Assembly: GCF_034087045.1 (NCBI RefSeq)
Contig: NZ_CP139247.1
Span: 7,218,001 to 7,282,000, forward strand
Reading direction: 5' to 3'
Length of the DNA: 64,000 nucleotides
DNA from: Chitinophaga sancti
Lineage (GTDB): Bacteria > Bacteroidota > Bacteroidia > Chitinophagales > Chitinophagaceae
The notes beneath the pieces are model-generated. The model made no database searches. It was not told the origin of the DNA and saw only the letters and a list, made by a program, of their open reading frames with translations. Below are positions 33,361-41,134 of the stretch, in pieces. The translations under genes were made by a program, and so were the position numbers. The stretch's first letter is position 1. Every line of letters begins with the position of its first letter.

Positions 33361-34119
33361 TGAGAATAACCATGGTATTAAATCCGGTTCGGCAAAAGCA
33401 TTGTCCCAGCTATTGTGACCTACACCCGGATATTCTGAATATTTTACCTCCGCTTTCAATCCTTTCAGTGCTGCATAATAATCCCTTGAACCTTGCACAG
33501 GCACGGCAGGATCTGCATCTCCATGGAATATCCAGACAGGCACCGTTTTAAATTTCTTTGCATTTTCCACATTACCAGCCCCGCAGATGGGGAAACCAGC
33601 CGCCCACTTTTGCGGGTAGCGTGCCAGCAGGTCGAATGTACCCATGCCTCCCAGCGATAAGCCGCCGATATAGACTTTTTTAGTATCGATCTTTCCTGAT
33701 TTATTTAAACTGTCTACCAACTCTCCTACTAATCTGCCTGATGCGGTAGGAGGTGCATCAGCGGGGAACATACGGCCATTACCTGAGCGTTCGAACGGTC
33801 CCCAGGTAGAATCGTTGGGTAGTTGCGGGAAGATGACGAAGGCAGGGTATTTGTCACGGATGGAGTCTTTGAGAAATAATGCGCCACCATGGGTGAGTTG
33901 GGCGGCATTGTCACGGCCACGTTCACCTGATCCATGGAGGAATACGATGAGGGGATACTTTTTGTGGATATCATAGTGTAAAGGTGTGAGCATGCGGTAG
34001 CGAAGGGTATCACCATTGTGAATATATTCTTCGTAACTGTATGCGCTGTAATCGGGTGTCTGTGCTTTGGCGAAAGATACTATTATGCATAGCAGCAGGG
34101 TACAAATTGTTTTCATCAT
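33346..34119 (-). CDS. Exported alpha/beta hydrolase, esterase/phospholipase-like
   Basis: 257 residues from the ATG at 34119, chosen because MMKTICTLLLCIIVSFAKAQ is a signal peptide; an ATG six codons earlier is less likely. IVFLHGSGERGRDNAAQL contains the oxyanion segment, VYIGGLSLGGMGTFDLLARY the nucleophile elbow with the catalytic serine, and FHGDADPAVP the acid. GVGHNSWDNA carries the histidine. It resembles secreted PHB-depolymerase/feruloyl-esterase-like hydrolases of Bacteroidota; the substrate cannot be told. The sequence of its last codons is duplicated just past the stop. Confidence 0.87.
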   Translation of the reverse strand: MMKTICTLLLCIIVSFAKAQTPDYSAYSYEEYIHNGDTLRYRMLTPLHYDIHKKYPLIVFLHGSGERGRDNAAQLTHGGALFLKDSIRDKYPAFVIFPQLPNDSTWGPFERSGNGRMFPADAPPTASGRLVGELVDSLNKSGKIDTKKVYIGGLSLGGMGTFDLLARYPQKWAAGFPICGAGNVENAKKFKTVPVWIFHGDADPAVPVQGSRDYYAALKGLKAEVKYSEYPGVGHNSWDNAFAEPDLIPWLFSHKRK

Positions 34120-34148
34120 GGAATAAACGTTATGCAACTAAAGTAATA

Positions 34149-34176
34149 AAAAAGGGGATCGATTGATCCCCTTTTT
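34149..34176 (-). terminator. Intrinsic terminator of the glycosyltransferase-methyltransferase operon
   Basis: A 12-bp perfect stem (34149-34160 with 34165-34176), flanked by A and T runs, immediately after the methyltransferase stop. Confidence 0.88.
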
Positions 34177-34177
34177 C

Positions 34178-34972
34178 TTAATATTTCAATATAAAGTGTT
34201 GTTTTATCTTCATATCCGGCAGGAAAAACACCAAACCGATAAAGAACAAATCGATCGTAAAGGTTACCCGTGGATGATCCTGGATCGTTTTCCATGCTTT
34301 CTCCATGTCCTCCGTCCAGTGAATATCATCGAAAATAAAAATGGAACGATCATGGGCTTTGGCCAGACACAGTTCAAAGTATTCCAGTGTAGGTACAGAG
34401 CGATGGTTCCCGTCAATGAACACATAGTCTACCTGCGGCAACTCATCCAGCACACCTGCCAGTACATGGTCAAAATTTCCTACCCGCTGGGTGATATTCT
34501 GTAACCCCAGTGACTGAAAATTCTTCCCTGCCTTGGCCGCGATATTCGGACATCCTTCTATGGTATATACTTTCGCATCCGGTGCGGCTGCCTTTGCCAT
34601 GTAAGAAGTAGACAAACCCATAGAAGTACCCAGTTCCAGTAAATACTTTGGCTGGTAATATTGAATGAGTCTGTAAAATAACTGCCCGAACTTAGGCGGC
34701 TTGGCCGCATGCTTTGTAATATCTCTCACTGCCCGCTCATTGCCGGCATTCATGAGCGACCCTGCTCCCAGATCGGTGACCTGCAGGGTTTCATTACTCT
34801 TTAACAGCTCTTTCCGCAGTTGTTCTACTGCTTTATAATCCGCAGGTTGGCTTTTATCCCTCAGTACATCTTCTATCATTGCGTACACAAACGGAGAGTG
34901 CACATCATGCCGGTTACCGGCTGTGAAGTAGTAATTCAGGTATTTTTTAACAAGTTGCCACTGTACATTCAT
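34178..34972 (-). CDS. Class I SAM-dependent methyltransferase (O-methyltransferase-like)
   Basis: 264 residues. LLELGTSMGLSTSYMAKAAA forms the SAM-binding loop, VYTIEGCPNIAAKAGKNFQS the acidic strand-2 region, and YVFIDGNHRSVPTLEYFEL motif III. The arrangement is that of the DUF/Methyltransf_24 type also found in lipid or sugar O-methyltransferases. A hydrophobic C-terminal stretch (FTIDLFFIGLVFFLPDMKIK) may touch the membrane. It is 4 bp from the glycosyltransferase gene upstream and shares its promoter, so a joint role in modifying a glycan or glycolipid is possible but not shown. Confidence 0.83.
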   Translation of the reverse strand: MNVQWQLVKKYLNYYFTAGNRHDVHSPFVYAMIEDVLRDKSQPADYKAVEQLRKELLKSNETLQVTDLGAGSLMNAGNERAVRDITKHAAKPPKFGQLFYRLIQYYQPKYLLELGTSMGLSTSYMAKAAAPDAKVYTIEGCPNIAAKAGKNFQSLGLQNITQRVGNFDHVLAGVLDELPQVDYVFIDGNHRSVPTLEYFELCLAKAHDRSIFIFDDIHWTEDMEKAWKTIQDHPRVTFTIDLFFIGLVFFLPDMKIKQHFILKY

Positions 34973-34976
34973 CAGA

Positions 34977-35714
34977 TTAATAAATTTTCGCCCGGATCAG
35001 CCCTATTTTATGAAGGCGGTGTTGCAATGATACGCGCAATACCCCTAATCCGTATATACTGCTTCTTTTAAAGTTGATACTGGACGCCTCATCAAAGTAC
35101 TTGGTAGGGCAGGTTACCTCCCCTATTTCGTATCCTTTCATAAAGATCTGGGACAACATCTCATTGTCAAAGATAAAATCGTCATTGTCTGCCATATAGT
35201 TGATATCCCTGAGTACGGTCGCTGAAAATGCACGGTAACCGGTGTGGTATTCACTGAGTTTCTCGTTCATGAGCAGGTTCTGAAACAGGGTCAGGAACCG
35301 GTTAAAAAAGTACTTATAACCTGGCATTCCACCTTTTAAGGCACCTTTTCCAAGGATCCTCGAGCCGAGCACTACCGGGTAAACATCATTGGCAATGATT
35401 GAGCTCATGGCAAGAATCAGCTTGGGAGTGTACTGGTAATCAGGGTGCAACATGATTACAATATCCGCGCCTAATTCCAACGCTTTGTTGTAACAGGATT
35501 TCTGGTTACCGCCATATCCTTTATTATTATCATGGCGGATGATATGTTGGATACCCAACTTTTTTCCAACGGCGACGGTATCATCTTTACTGGCGTCGTC
35601 AACCAGTACTACCTCATCAACTATTTCAAATGGTATTTCCTGGTAAGTTTTTTCCAGTGTTAATGCAGCGTTGTAGGCAGGTAATACCACCACTATCTTT
35701 TTATTATTCAGCAT
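34977..35714 (-). CDS. Glycosyltransferase family 2 (DPM1-like)
   Basis: 245 residues. VVVLPAYNAALTLEKTYQEI and VVLVDDASKDDTVAVGKKLG form the nucleotide-sugar site of GT2 enzymes. The usual DxD region reads VIMLHPDYQYTP, a variant seen in the dolichyl/polyprenyl-phosphate-mannose-synthase-like subgroup. There are no transmembrane helices after the catalytic domain, so it is probably a soluble or peripheral enzyme acting at the cytosolic membrane face. It heads a two-gene leftward operon with the methyltransferase. A -7 element (TACCTTTG) is 20 bp upstream. Confidence 0.87.
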   Translation of the reverse strand: MLNNKKIVVVLPAYNAALTLEKTYQEIPFEIVDEVVLVDDASKDDTVAVGKKLGIQHIIRHDNNKGYGGNQKSCYNKALELGADIVIMLHPDYQYTPKLILAMSSIIANDVYPVVLGSRILGKGALKGGMPGYKYFFNRFLTLFQNLLMNEKLSEYHTGYRAFSATVLRDINYMADNDDFIFDNEMLSQIFMKGYEIGEVTCPTKYFDEASSINFKRSSIYGLGVLRVSLQHRLHKIGLIRAKIY

Positions 35715-35734
35715 GAAAGTGGATAATTTGGTCG

Positions 35735-35742
35735 CAAAGGTA
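35735..35742 (-). promoter_or_regulatory. -7 promoter element of the glycosyltransferase operon (TACCTTTG)
   Basis: Exact TAnnTTTG on the minus strand, 20 bp before the start codon. Confidence 0.6.
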
Positions 35743-35787
35743 ATAAAGTAGTTGAAAGACTGACAATTTCAACTTAGTATAAATTGT

Positions 35788-35795
35788 TATCTTTG
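35788..35795 (+). promoter_or_regulatory. -7 promoter element of the secreted helical protein gene (TATCTTTG)
   Basis: An exact TAnnTTTG match. A 9-bp inverted repeat GTGCCAAAA/TTTTGGCAC (35795-35816) overlaps the expected transcription start, so the mRNA would begin within or at a hairpin. The leader would be about 190 bases long and contains an AGGAGGA (35919-35925) too far from any start to be a ribosome site. Confidence 0.5.
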
Positions 35796-35988
35796 TGCCA
35801 AAATGTATTTTGGCACCATATTTTCTTAACATTTAGGTTGATATAGTTCCAAAATGCTACTAATAGCATGCTAATTCACTTACAGGTCTCAACTGCTGGT
35901 TATTGATTTTATAACCTTAGGAGGAGATTGTACCTGACAGTGAACAATTTGCAAATCAAATCAGGCCAATATCATGCATTTTAATTCT

Positions 35989-37239
35989 ATGAGATATCTG
36001 ACACTATTATTGATCTGTCTTGCCGGCACTCAAATTGCCATGGCTCAGGAACCTAAGCCTCAACAACCAACGGATCCTAACGCTGAGTTAAAAAATGTGG
36101 TGATGCCACAAGTTAGGAGCCAGGACACTACCATTCGCAGAATAATGGAAGAATTGCAGAAGATCCAGGCAAGCGATCAATCGAATTCAAGCGCTATACA
36201 GGGATTACTGCAGGGCCGGGAAATTGACAACATTACCAAGTACCAGCTGATCAGGAACAACATTGTTTACGCCAGCGAAACCTACTACCTGTTAAACAAA
36301 AAAATCATTGACCTTAAGTCACGTACCACTACCAACAATCTCGATGTATTCATCACATCGCTGAACAACCCTGAAAGTAAAGAACTGGGTTTCTCGTTGA
36401 GTGATCGTATCGTAGAACTGGTAGAGAAAGTGGTGCTGAAAGGTAAGAAGGACAAAAACGATGACAAGAGTAACAAGATCGTAGAATCGACGAAGTCTAT
36501 CATCGCTTCTCCTATTTTCCAGAGCTTTACTTCATTGACGCCTCCTTTAGCAATTGCTAACTCTGTGATGAACTTCCTGCACAGTGTGAGTGTCAACAAT
36601 AAGGAAATCAATCAGCAGACACTGAAAGAGTTTGAAAAAGAACTGAACAAATATGTAGTGTATTATACCGCGTTGAACGATGCGAACAATAAGTTTGAAT
36701 ATGGTCTGAACTTCAACAAAGACCAGCTCAACCTGTTGCACGATAACCTGTATGATCACATCATGTTCACCGCCAGTGCACTGAAATTCAACCTGCCACA
36801 ACGTGGTAACAAATCACTCGGTGAAACACTGAACGACTTCTTCTTTGACTTCAAGAAAGAGAAAGTAGTATTGTTCTTCGATGACCTGGAGAATAAATAT
36901 ACCAAAGGCAAGAAAGTAGATTACGAAGCACTGCTGCGTGAAAATCCAAATCTGAAAGAGGTGAATAACCAGCTGGAAGACCTGGTATTGCAGACCAAAC
37001 GCTTTGAGAACCTGTACAATGAATACTTTACACTATTGGATTCATACTATGGTAAAGTAGCGAATGCGCTGAAGATTGCACAGGATAATGGTCTGGCTGA
37101 TAAAGCGACTATTGATGCGAAACAATCTGAGTTCCGTAACCTGAAGGATGAAGCAGTGAAAGAAATTCAGGCTTCCATCAATATCAAGGAACTGTACAAC
37201 AATACGGATAAGATCAAGTATCGTTACAGAATATTCTAA
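35989..37239 (+). CDS. Exported alpha-helical protein of unknown function
   Basis: 416 residues from the ATG at 35989. MRYLTLLLICLAGTQIAMAQ is a signal peptide; an ATG five codons earlier is also in frame. The mature part is almost entirely helical with heptad-like patterns (TIRRIMEELQKIQASDQSNS, VNNQLEDLVLQTKRFENLYN), with a Lys-rich stretch KGKKDKNDDKSNK. A Pro-rich N-terminal segment (EPKPQQPTDPNAEL) follows the cleavage site. I do not recognise the family. The gene is monocistronic with its own promoter, a 190-base leader and a terminator. Export and helical character are supported by sequence; everything else is open. Confidence 0.65.
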   Translation: MRYLTLLLICLAGTQIAMAQEPKPQQPTDPNAELKNVVMPQVRSQDTTIRRIMEELQKIQASDQSNSSAIQGLLQGREIDNITKYQLIRNNIVYASETYYLLNKKIIDLKSRTTTNNLDVFITSLNNPESKELGFSLSDRIVELVEKVVLKGKKDKNDDKSNKIVESTKSIIASPIFQSFTSLTPPLAIANSVMNFLHSVSVNNKEINQQTLKEFEKELNKYVVYYTALNDANNKFEYGLNFNKDQLNLLHDNLYDHIMFTASALKFNLPQRGNKSLGETLNDFFFDFKKEKVVLFFDDLENKYTKGKKVDYEALLRENPNLKEVNNQLEDLVLQTKRFENLYNEYFTLLDSYYGKVANALKIAQDNGLADKATIDAKQSEFRNLKDEAVKEIQASINIKELYNNTDKIKYRYRIF

Positions 37240-37265
37240 CATCCGCATTTTATGATGCAGACACG

Positions 37266-37299
37266 CTCCCCGGAATTATTACCAATAATTTTCGGGGAG
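37266..37299 (+). terminator. Intrinsic terminator
   Basis: CTCCCCG (37266-37272) pairs with CGGGGAG (37293-37299) around an AT-rich inner stem; a T run follows. It lies directly before the oxyR promoter. Confidence 0.8.
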
Positions 37300-37311
37300 T
37301 TTTTATTACGT

Positions 37312-37319
37312 TACTTTTG
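37312..37319 (+). promoter_or_regulatory. -7 promoter element of oxyR (TACTTTTG), 3 bases before the start codon
   Basis: Exact TAnnTTTG, then TGT and the ATG at 37323. The predicted start of transcription falls at or just inside the start codon. Confidence 0.5.
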
Positions 37320-37322
37320 TGT

Positions 37323-38264
37323 ATGACTACAGTTCAACTAGAATATATCGTTGCCGTGGACACCTACCGCAGTTTTGTCGTCGCCGCCGAGAAATGCTTT
37401 GTTACGCAACCTACGTTGAGTATGCAGATTCAGAAGCTGGAAGATGAGTTGGGGGTGAAAATATTCGACAGGAGTAAGCTACCGGTAGTACCTACCGAAA
37501 TAGGGGTGGAAATAGTCGAGCAATCACGCATCATACTGAAAGAAAACAGCCGGATCAAAGAGATCGTATCCGGGCATAAAAAAGAGGTACAGGGCAATCT
37601 GCGCGTAGGTATCATTCCTACATTGGCGCCTTACCTCCTACCCCGTATTCTCACGGGTTTCATGAAGAAATATCCAAAGGTTAAATTAGAGATCTGGGAG
37701 TATCCGACAGAACAGATCGTACAGCAGTTAAAGCTGGAGCAACTGGATTGCGGGTTGCTGGCGACGCCGCTGGAAAATCCGAACCTGGAAGAGCAACCGC
37801 TGTTTTATGAATCTTTCGTGGTATATGCGGCGAAGACGAATCCTTTGTTTGAGAAGAAGATTGTGCGGCCGGAAGATATAGATGTGAGGGAGGTGTGGTT
37901 ATTGAATGAGGGGCATTGTATGCGGAACCAGGTGTTGAATATATGCAGGGATAAGTTTACGATGGGGGAATATAAGAATCTGGAATATAATACGGGTAGT
38001 GTGGAGACGTTGAAGCGGATGGTGGATTTGAATGCAGGATATACGATTTTGCCGGAGTTGTCATTGCAGGATCTGTCTGCGAGGCAGATGAATATGGTGA
38101 GGTTTTTTAAGTCGCCCGAACCGGTGAGGGAGATTAGTTTGGTAACGCATAGGTTCTTTGTAAAACAGGCGTTGATTGCTGCGTTTAAGAAGGAGATACT
38201 GGCACATGTGCCGGAGAAGATGAAGGCGCAGAAGAATAAGAAGGTGATGGAGATAAATGCATAA
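37323..38264 (+). CDS. oxyR: Hydrogen peroxide-sensing LysR-type regulator OxyR
   Basis: 313 residues from the ATG at 37323 (MTTVQLEYIVAVDTYRSFVV). The N-terminal winged helix ends in QPTLSMQIQKLEDELGVKIF. The regulatory domain contains LLNEGHCMRNQVLNIC, the redox motif of OxyR. With this start the two cysteines fall at positions 199 and 208, the same numbers as the disulfide pair in E. coli OxyR, which both names the protein and supports the start. It should activate catalase, peroxiredoxin and Dps-like genes under peroxide stress; none of these is adjacent. Codon use changes toward GGG/GTG in the second half. Confidence 0.93.
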   Translation: MTTVQLEYIVAVDTYRSFVVAAEKCFVTQPTLSMQIQKLEDELGVKIFDRSKLPVVPTEIGVEIVEQSRIILKENSRIKEIVSGHKKEVQGNLRVGIIPTLAPYLLPRILTGFMKKYPKVKLEIWEYPTEQIVQQLKLEQLDCGLLATPLENPNLEEQPLFYESFVVYAAKTNPLFEKKIVRPEDIDVREVWLLNEGHCMRNQVLNICRDKFTMGEYKNLEYNTGSVETLKRMVDLNAGYTILPELSLQDLSARQMNMVRFFKSPEPVREISLVTHRFFVKQALIAAFKKEILAHVPEKMKAQKNKKVMEINA

Positions 38265-38269
38265 AAAAT

Positions 38270-38308
38270 CAATTTCTGAGGACTGCTTACAGTAGTCCTC
38301 AGAAATTG
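38270..38308 (+). terminator. Hairpin 1 of 3 after oxyR
   Basis: A 15-bp perfect stem (38270-38284 with 38294-38308), followed by an A-rich stretch. Confidence 0.75.
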
Positions 38309-38315
38309 AAAAAAC

Positions 38316-38352
38316 AAAAAATGAGGCATGCTTTCAGCACGCCTCATTTTTT
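38316..38352. terminator. Hairpin 2 of 3, bidirectional terminator
   Basis: A 12-bp stem (38316-38327 with 38341-38352) with A run before and T run after. Confidence 0.85.
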
Positions 38353-38358
38353 GGATCC

Positions 38359-38397
38359 AGTCCAAACGCTTTTGCCGGAGGCAAAAGCGTTTGGACT
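38359..38397 (-). terminator. Hairpin 3 of 3, long perfect stem with the CTTTTGCC core
   Basis: An 18-bp perfect stem (38359-38376 with 38380-38397) with a 3-base GGA loop, next to the 3' end of the M48 protease gene. It is related to hairpins at 17305 and 50923. Confidence 0.75.
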
Positions 38398-38409
38398 TAT
38401 CTTATTTAA

Positions 38410-39216
38410 TTACTTAACTGGTTTGTAGTACTTCATCGCCTCTGGCATCAGACTTTGCAACTGTGCAATCCTTCGCTCATCACTCGGGTGTGTACTCATC
38501 AACTCCATTGGTTTGCTACTACTTGCACTGGCTGAAGCCATCCTCTGCCAGAAAGGAATCGCCTCCTGCGGATTATACCCTGCCATCGCCATAAATATCA
38601 CCCCTAAATGATCTGCTTCCAGCTCATTCTGTCTTGAAAACGCCAGCATCCCTAAATTACCACCTACACCAAAAGACTGTAAGAAGATATTCTGTACCTG
38701 CGGATTCTTATTCAAAGCTACAGACCCTGCGATCTCAATACCCTGAGAAACCAATTGCTGACTCATACGCTCATTACCATGCCTTGCAATCGCATGCGCA
38801 ATTTCGTGGCCCATTACACAGGCCAGTGAAGTTTCGTTCTGTGTAACCGGCAGCAGGCCTGTATACACCACTACTTTTCCACCTGGCATACACCATGCAT
38901 TTACCTCTTTATTATCCACCAGGTTGAACTCCCATTTATAACTCGCTACTTCATTTCCCATGTTATTCTGGGTCATGTACTGGGTTACGGCGGCACTGAT
39001 ACGTGCACCTACCCTTTTAACCATGTCAGCATCTTTGTTGCCGGCAGTGGAGACAGTTTTGTTCTCTGTCAGAAATGTCTGATACTCTGTCAGCGCCATA
39101 GACTGCATGGTGCTTTCAGGAATGAGGTTCAATTGCTTGCGACCAGTGATAGGCACTTTTGCACAGCTCATCATCATTGCTACACTTACTCCAATAAACA
39201 GGAATTTTTTTTGCAT
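38410..39216 (-). CDS. M48-family zinc metalloprotease, lipoprotein
   Basis: 268 residues from the ATG at 39216. The N-terminus MQKKFLFIGVSVAMMMSCAK is a lipoprotein signal with the lipobox cysteine. VMGHEIAHAIARHGNERMSQ has the HExxH zinc site, and RQNELEADHLGVIFMAMAGY supplies the third ligand. ELMSTHPSDERRIAQL is the conserved C-terminal His segment. Relatives such as LoiP and BepA work in outer-membrane protein quality control; that role is inferred. It is monocistronic, facing oxyR across three hairpins. Confidence 0.92.
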   Translation of the reverse strand: MQKKFLFIGVSVAMMMSCAKVPITGRKQLNLIPESTMQSMALTEYQTFLTENKTVSTAGNKDADMVKRVGARISAAVTQYMTQNNMGNEVASYKWEFNLVDNKEVNAWCMPGGKVVVYTGLLPVTQNETSLACVMGHEIAHAIARHGNERMSQQLVSQGIEIAGSVALNKNPQVQNIFLQSFGVGGNLGMLAFSRQNELEADHLGVIFMAMAGYNPQEAIPFWQRMASASASSSKPMELMSTHPSDERRIAQLQSLMPEAMKYYKPVK

Positions 39217-39370
39217 CTGATACAAATTTGAATTTTAAAGGGGGCGTCCCTCGAATGCTACAGTATAAATACAGAATATGATCACGACTATTACGAATGT
39301 CGTAATAATCATGATCAAAGATTATAATAATTTGTGATAGTGTGCAAGAGATATGCCAGAAAGAACAGGG

Positions 39371-40009
39371 TTATTTCCTGTCTCTGTGCCTGAACAAAGG
39401 CACTTTGCTTTCGTTACCATTCAGTAAGCGGAAGATGTTCTTCTGATGGGTGAGTACCACCATCAGTGCGACAGCAATAGCAAATATGCGATAGAATGTC
39501 TCAGGCTCATTAAAGATGAAGAGGATAAGGATCGGGAAAGCAATACTTGCAATGATTGAGCTAAGAGATACATATCTTGTCAGGAACAGGATCAGCAGGA
39601 ATACAGCTACGCAGCAGATAGCTACCAGTGGCTGAATAGCCAGCACTAATCCGAATAGGGTAGCAATACCTTTACCCCCACGGAAATTTGCCCAGATAGG
39701 GAAGATATGTCCTACTACAGCTGCCAGCCCCAGGCCGATCTGTAAGTTGACCAACTGAGTCAGGTGCTCAGGATTCTGATAGTAACCTACCAATAATGCC
39801 AGACGTACTGCCAATACTCCTTTTACCATATCCACGAGCATCACAAATGAACCGGCTTTTGGACCCAGGACACGGAAGGTATTTGTGGCACCGGCATTGC
39901 CGCTACCATATTCCCGGATGTCCATACCAAATACGCCTTTACTCACCCATACTGCTGTAGGTATGGACCCGATCAGATAAGCACAAAAAAGCAACAATAA
40001 TTCTGTCAT
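39371..40009 (-). CDS. plsY: Acyl-phosphate:glycerol-3-phosphate acyltransferase PlsY
   Basis: 212 residues, a five-helix inner-membrane enzyme that starts phospholipid synthesis by acylating glycerol-3-phosphate from acyl-phosphate. Conserved blocks: LIGSIPTAVWVSKGVFGMDI followed by REYGSGNAGATNTFRVLGPK, IWANFRGGKGIATLFG, and LTHQKNIFRLLNGNESK near the end. It is monocistronic; no terminator is obvious, only a weak 7-bp stem near 39289-39305 before the M48 gene. Confidence 0.95.
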   Translation of the reverse strand: MTELLLLFCAYLIGSIPTAVWVSKGVFGMDIREYGSGNAGATNTFRVLGPKAGSFVMLVDMVKGVLAVRLALLVGYYQNPEHLTQLVNLQIGLGLAAVVGHIFPIWANFRGGKGIATLFGLVLAIQPLVAICCVAVFLLILFLTRYVSLSSIIASIAFPILILFIFNEPETFYRIFAIAVALMVVLTHQKNIFRLLNGNESKVPLFRHRDRK

Positions 40010-40144
40010 ACAATAAGTTAGGTTTTGCTAAGATAGTATTTTTCGCTGTTAAAGTCTGTTAAAGTTAAGAAAATATTAAAATTTACATTAACACGAACAT
40101 TGGATTATCAGCCCTTATTATATAATCATGTTATAACATATAAC

Positions 40145-40966
40145 TTATTTCCTGGCTAATAATTTCATTGCCAGCCAATTATCCTTATCTAGTATGGTTT
40201 CCAGGACTAAACCATTTTTTCTGGCGGCTTCTAAAATGGCTGTTTCATCCTCTTTCAGGATGCCGCTTAGCAATAAAATACCGTTCCTTTCCAGTAAACT
40301 ACGCATATCGGCCATGAATTCCAACAAAATATTGCGATTGATGTTCGCCAACACTACATGATAAGTATTCCTAATATTTTTCAGGGTATCTGACTGCCAT
40401 ACCTTTACTGCGAGCGCATTGTTATTATCAATGTTCTCTTTTGTGTTTTCTACAGACCATGTATCGATGTCGATCGCATCAATTACGGCAGCGCCCATTT
40501 TGGCAGCAAGGATAGCAAGAATACCGGTACCGGTACCAAAATCAAATACCTTTTTGCCAAGGAAATCTATGCCATGCATCAGCTTTATCATAGAAGCCGT
40601 GGTCGCATGGTGACCTGTGCCAAAAGACATCTTGGGGGTGATAACGATTTCGTGCAGCGGAGCAGGATCAAATGGCTCGTGGAAAGAAGCCCGTATGCCA
40701 CAGAAATTGTCAACCAGTACAGGTTGGAAATTACTTTCCCATACGGCGTTCCAGTTTTCCTGTTCTACCCTTTCGCTAGTAAACGTTACGCCATACTTCG
40801 TCGTGAGGTCTTTTACTGCTCCCTCATCAAAATTGCTTTCAGGTATATAGGCTACCAGTGTAGCACCTTGTTCTTCAAACCCGTCGAACCCTTTTTCAGA
40901 TAACTCAGCTATAAGAATATCTTTTATTTCATTGGTACAGGTAATGGTGATAGCTGTATGTGTCAT
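40145..40966 (-). CDS. prmA: Ribosomal protein L11 methyltransferase
   Basis: 273 residues. PrmA trimethylates ribosomal protein L11. VFDFGTGTGILAILAAKMGA is the SAM loop, MSFGTGHHATTASMIKLMHG is the family signature before it, and VVLANINRNILLEFM carries the motif equivalent to NPP. A short N-terminal substrate-recognition domain is present, about 25 residues shorter than in E. coli. A -7 element lies 4 bases before the start codon, suggesting a leaderless mRNA. The 134-bp gap to plsY shows no further gene. Confidence 0.93.
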   Translation of the reverse strand: MTHTAITITCTNEIKDILIAELSEKGFDGFEEQGATLVAYIPESNFDEGAVKDLTTKYGVTFTSERVEQENWNAVWESNFQPVLVDNFCGIRASFHEPFDPAPLHEIVITPKMSFGTGHHATTASMIKLMHGIDFLGKKVFDFGTGTGILAILAAKMGAAVIDAIDIDTWSVENTKENIDNNNALAVKVWQSDTLKNIRNTYHVVLANINRNILLEFMADMRSLLERNGILLLSGILKEDETAILEAARKNGLVLETILDKDNWLAMKLLARK

Positions 40967-40970
40967 GTAG

Positions 40971-40978
40971 CAAATATA
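40971..40978 (-). promoter_or_regulatory. -7 promoter element of prmA (TATATTTG), 4 bases before the start codon
   Basis: Exact TAnnTTTG on the minus strand, then CTAC and the ATG at 40966. Confidence 0.5.
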
Positions 40979-41098
40979 TTAAAATCAGTAAATCCAGTAT
41001 ATGATGGTAACACCTTAAACCCTCATTTTCATGTTATTGTAATGTTAATGGTAAAATATCCCTGTTTACAGCTATATAACACATAATATGTTAATTTT

Positions 41099-41106
41099 AT
41101 ATTTGC
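41099..41106 (+). promoter_or_regulatory. -7 promoter element (TATATTTG)
   Basis: An exact TAnnTTTG match 28 bp before the start of the small exported protein gene. Confidence 0.5.
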
Positions 41107-41134
41107 ATAATAGTTAATATAAAATTTGCATCCT

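Noticed and set aside
35928..35984. Leader peptide after AGGAGGA in the 35.8-36.0 kb leader
   Set aside because: It would need a TTG or GTG start with poor spacing, and this phylum makes little use of Shine-Dalgarno sites.
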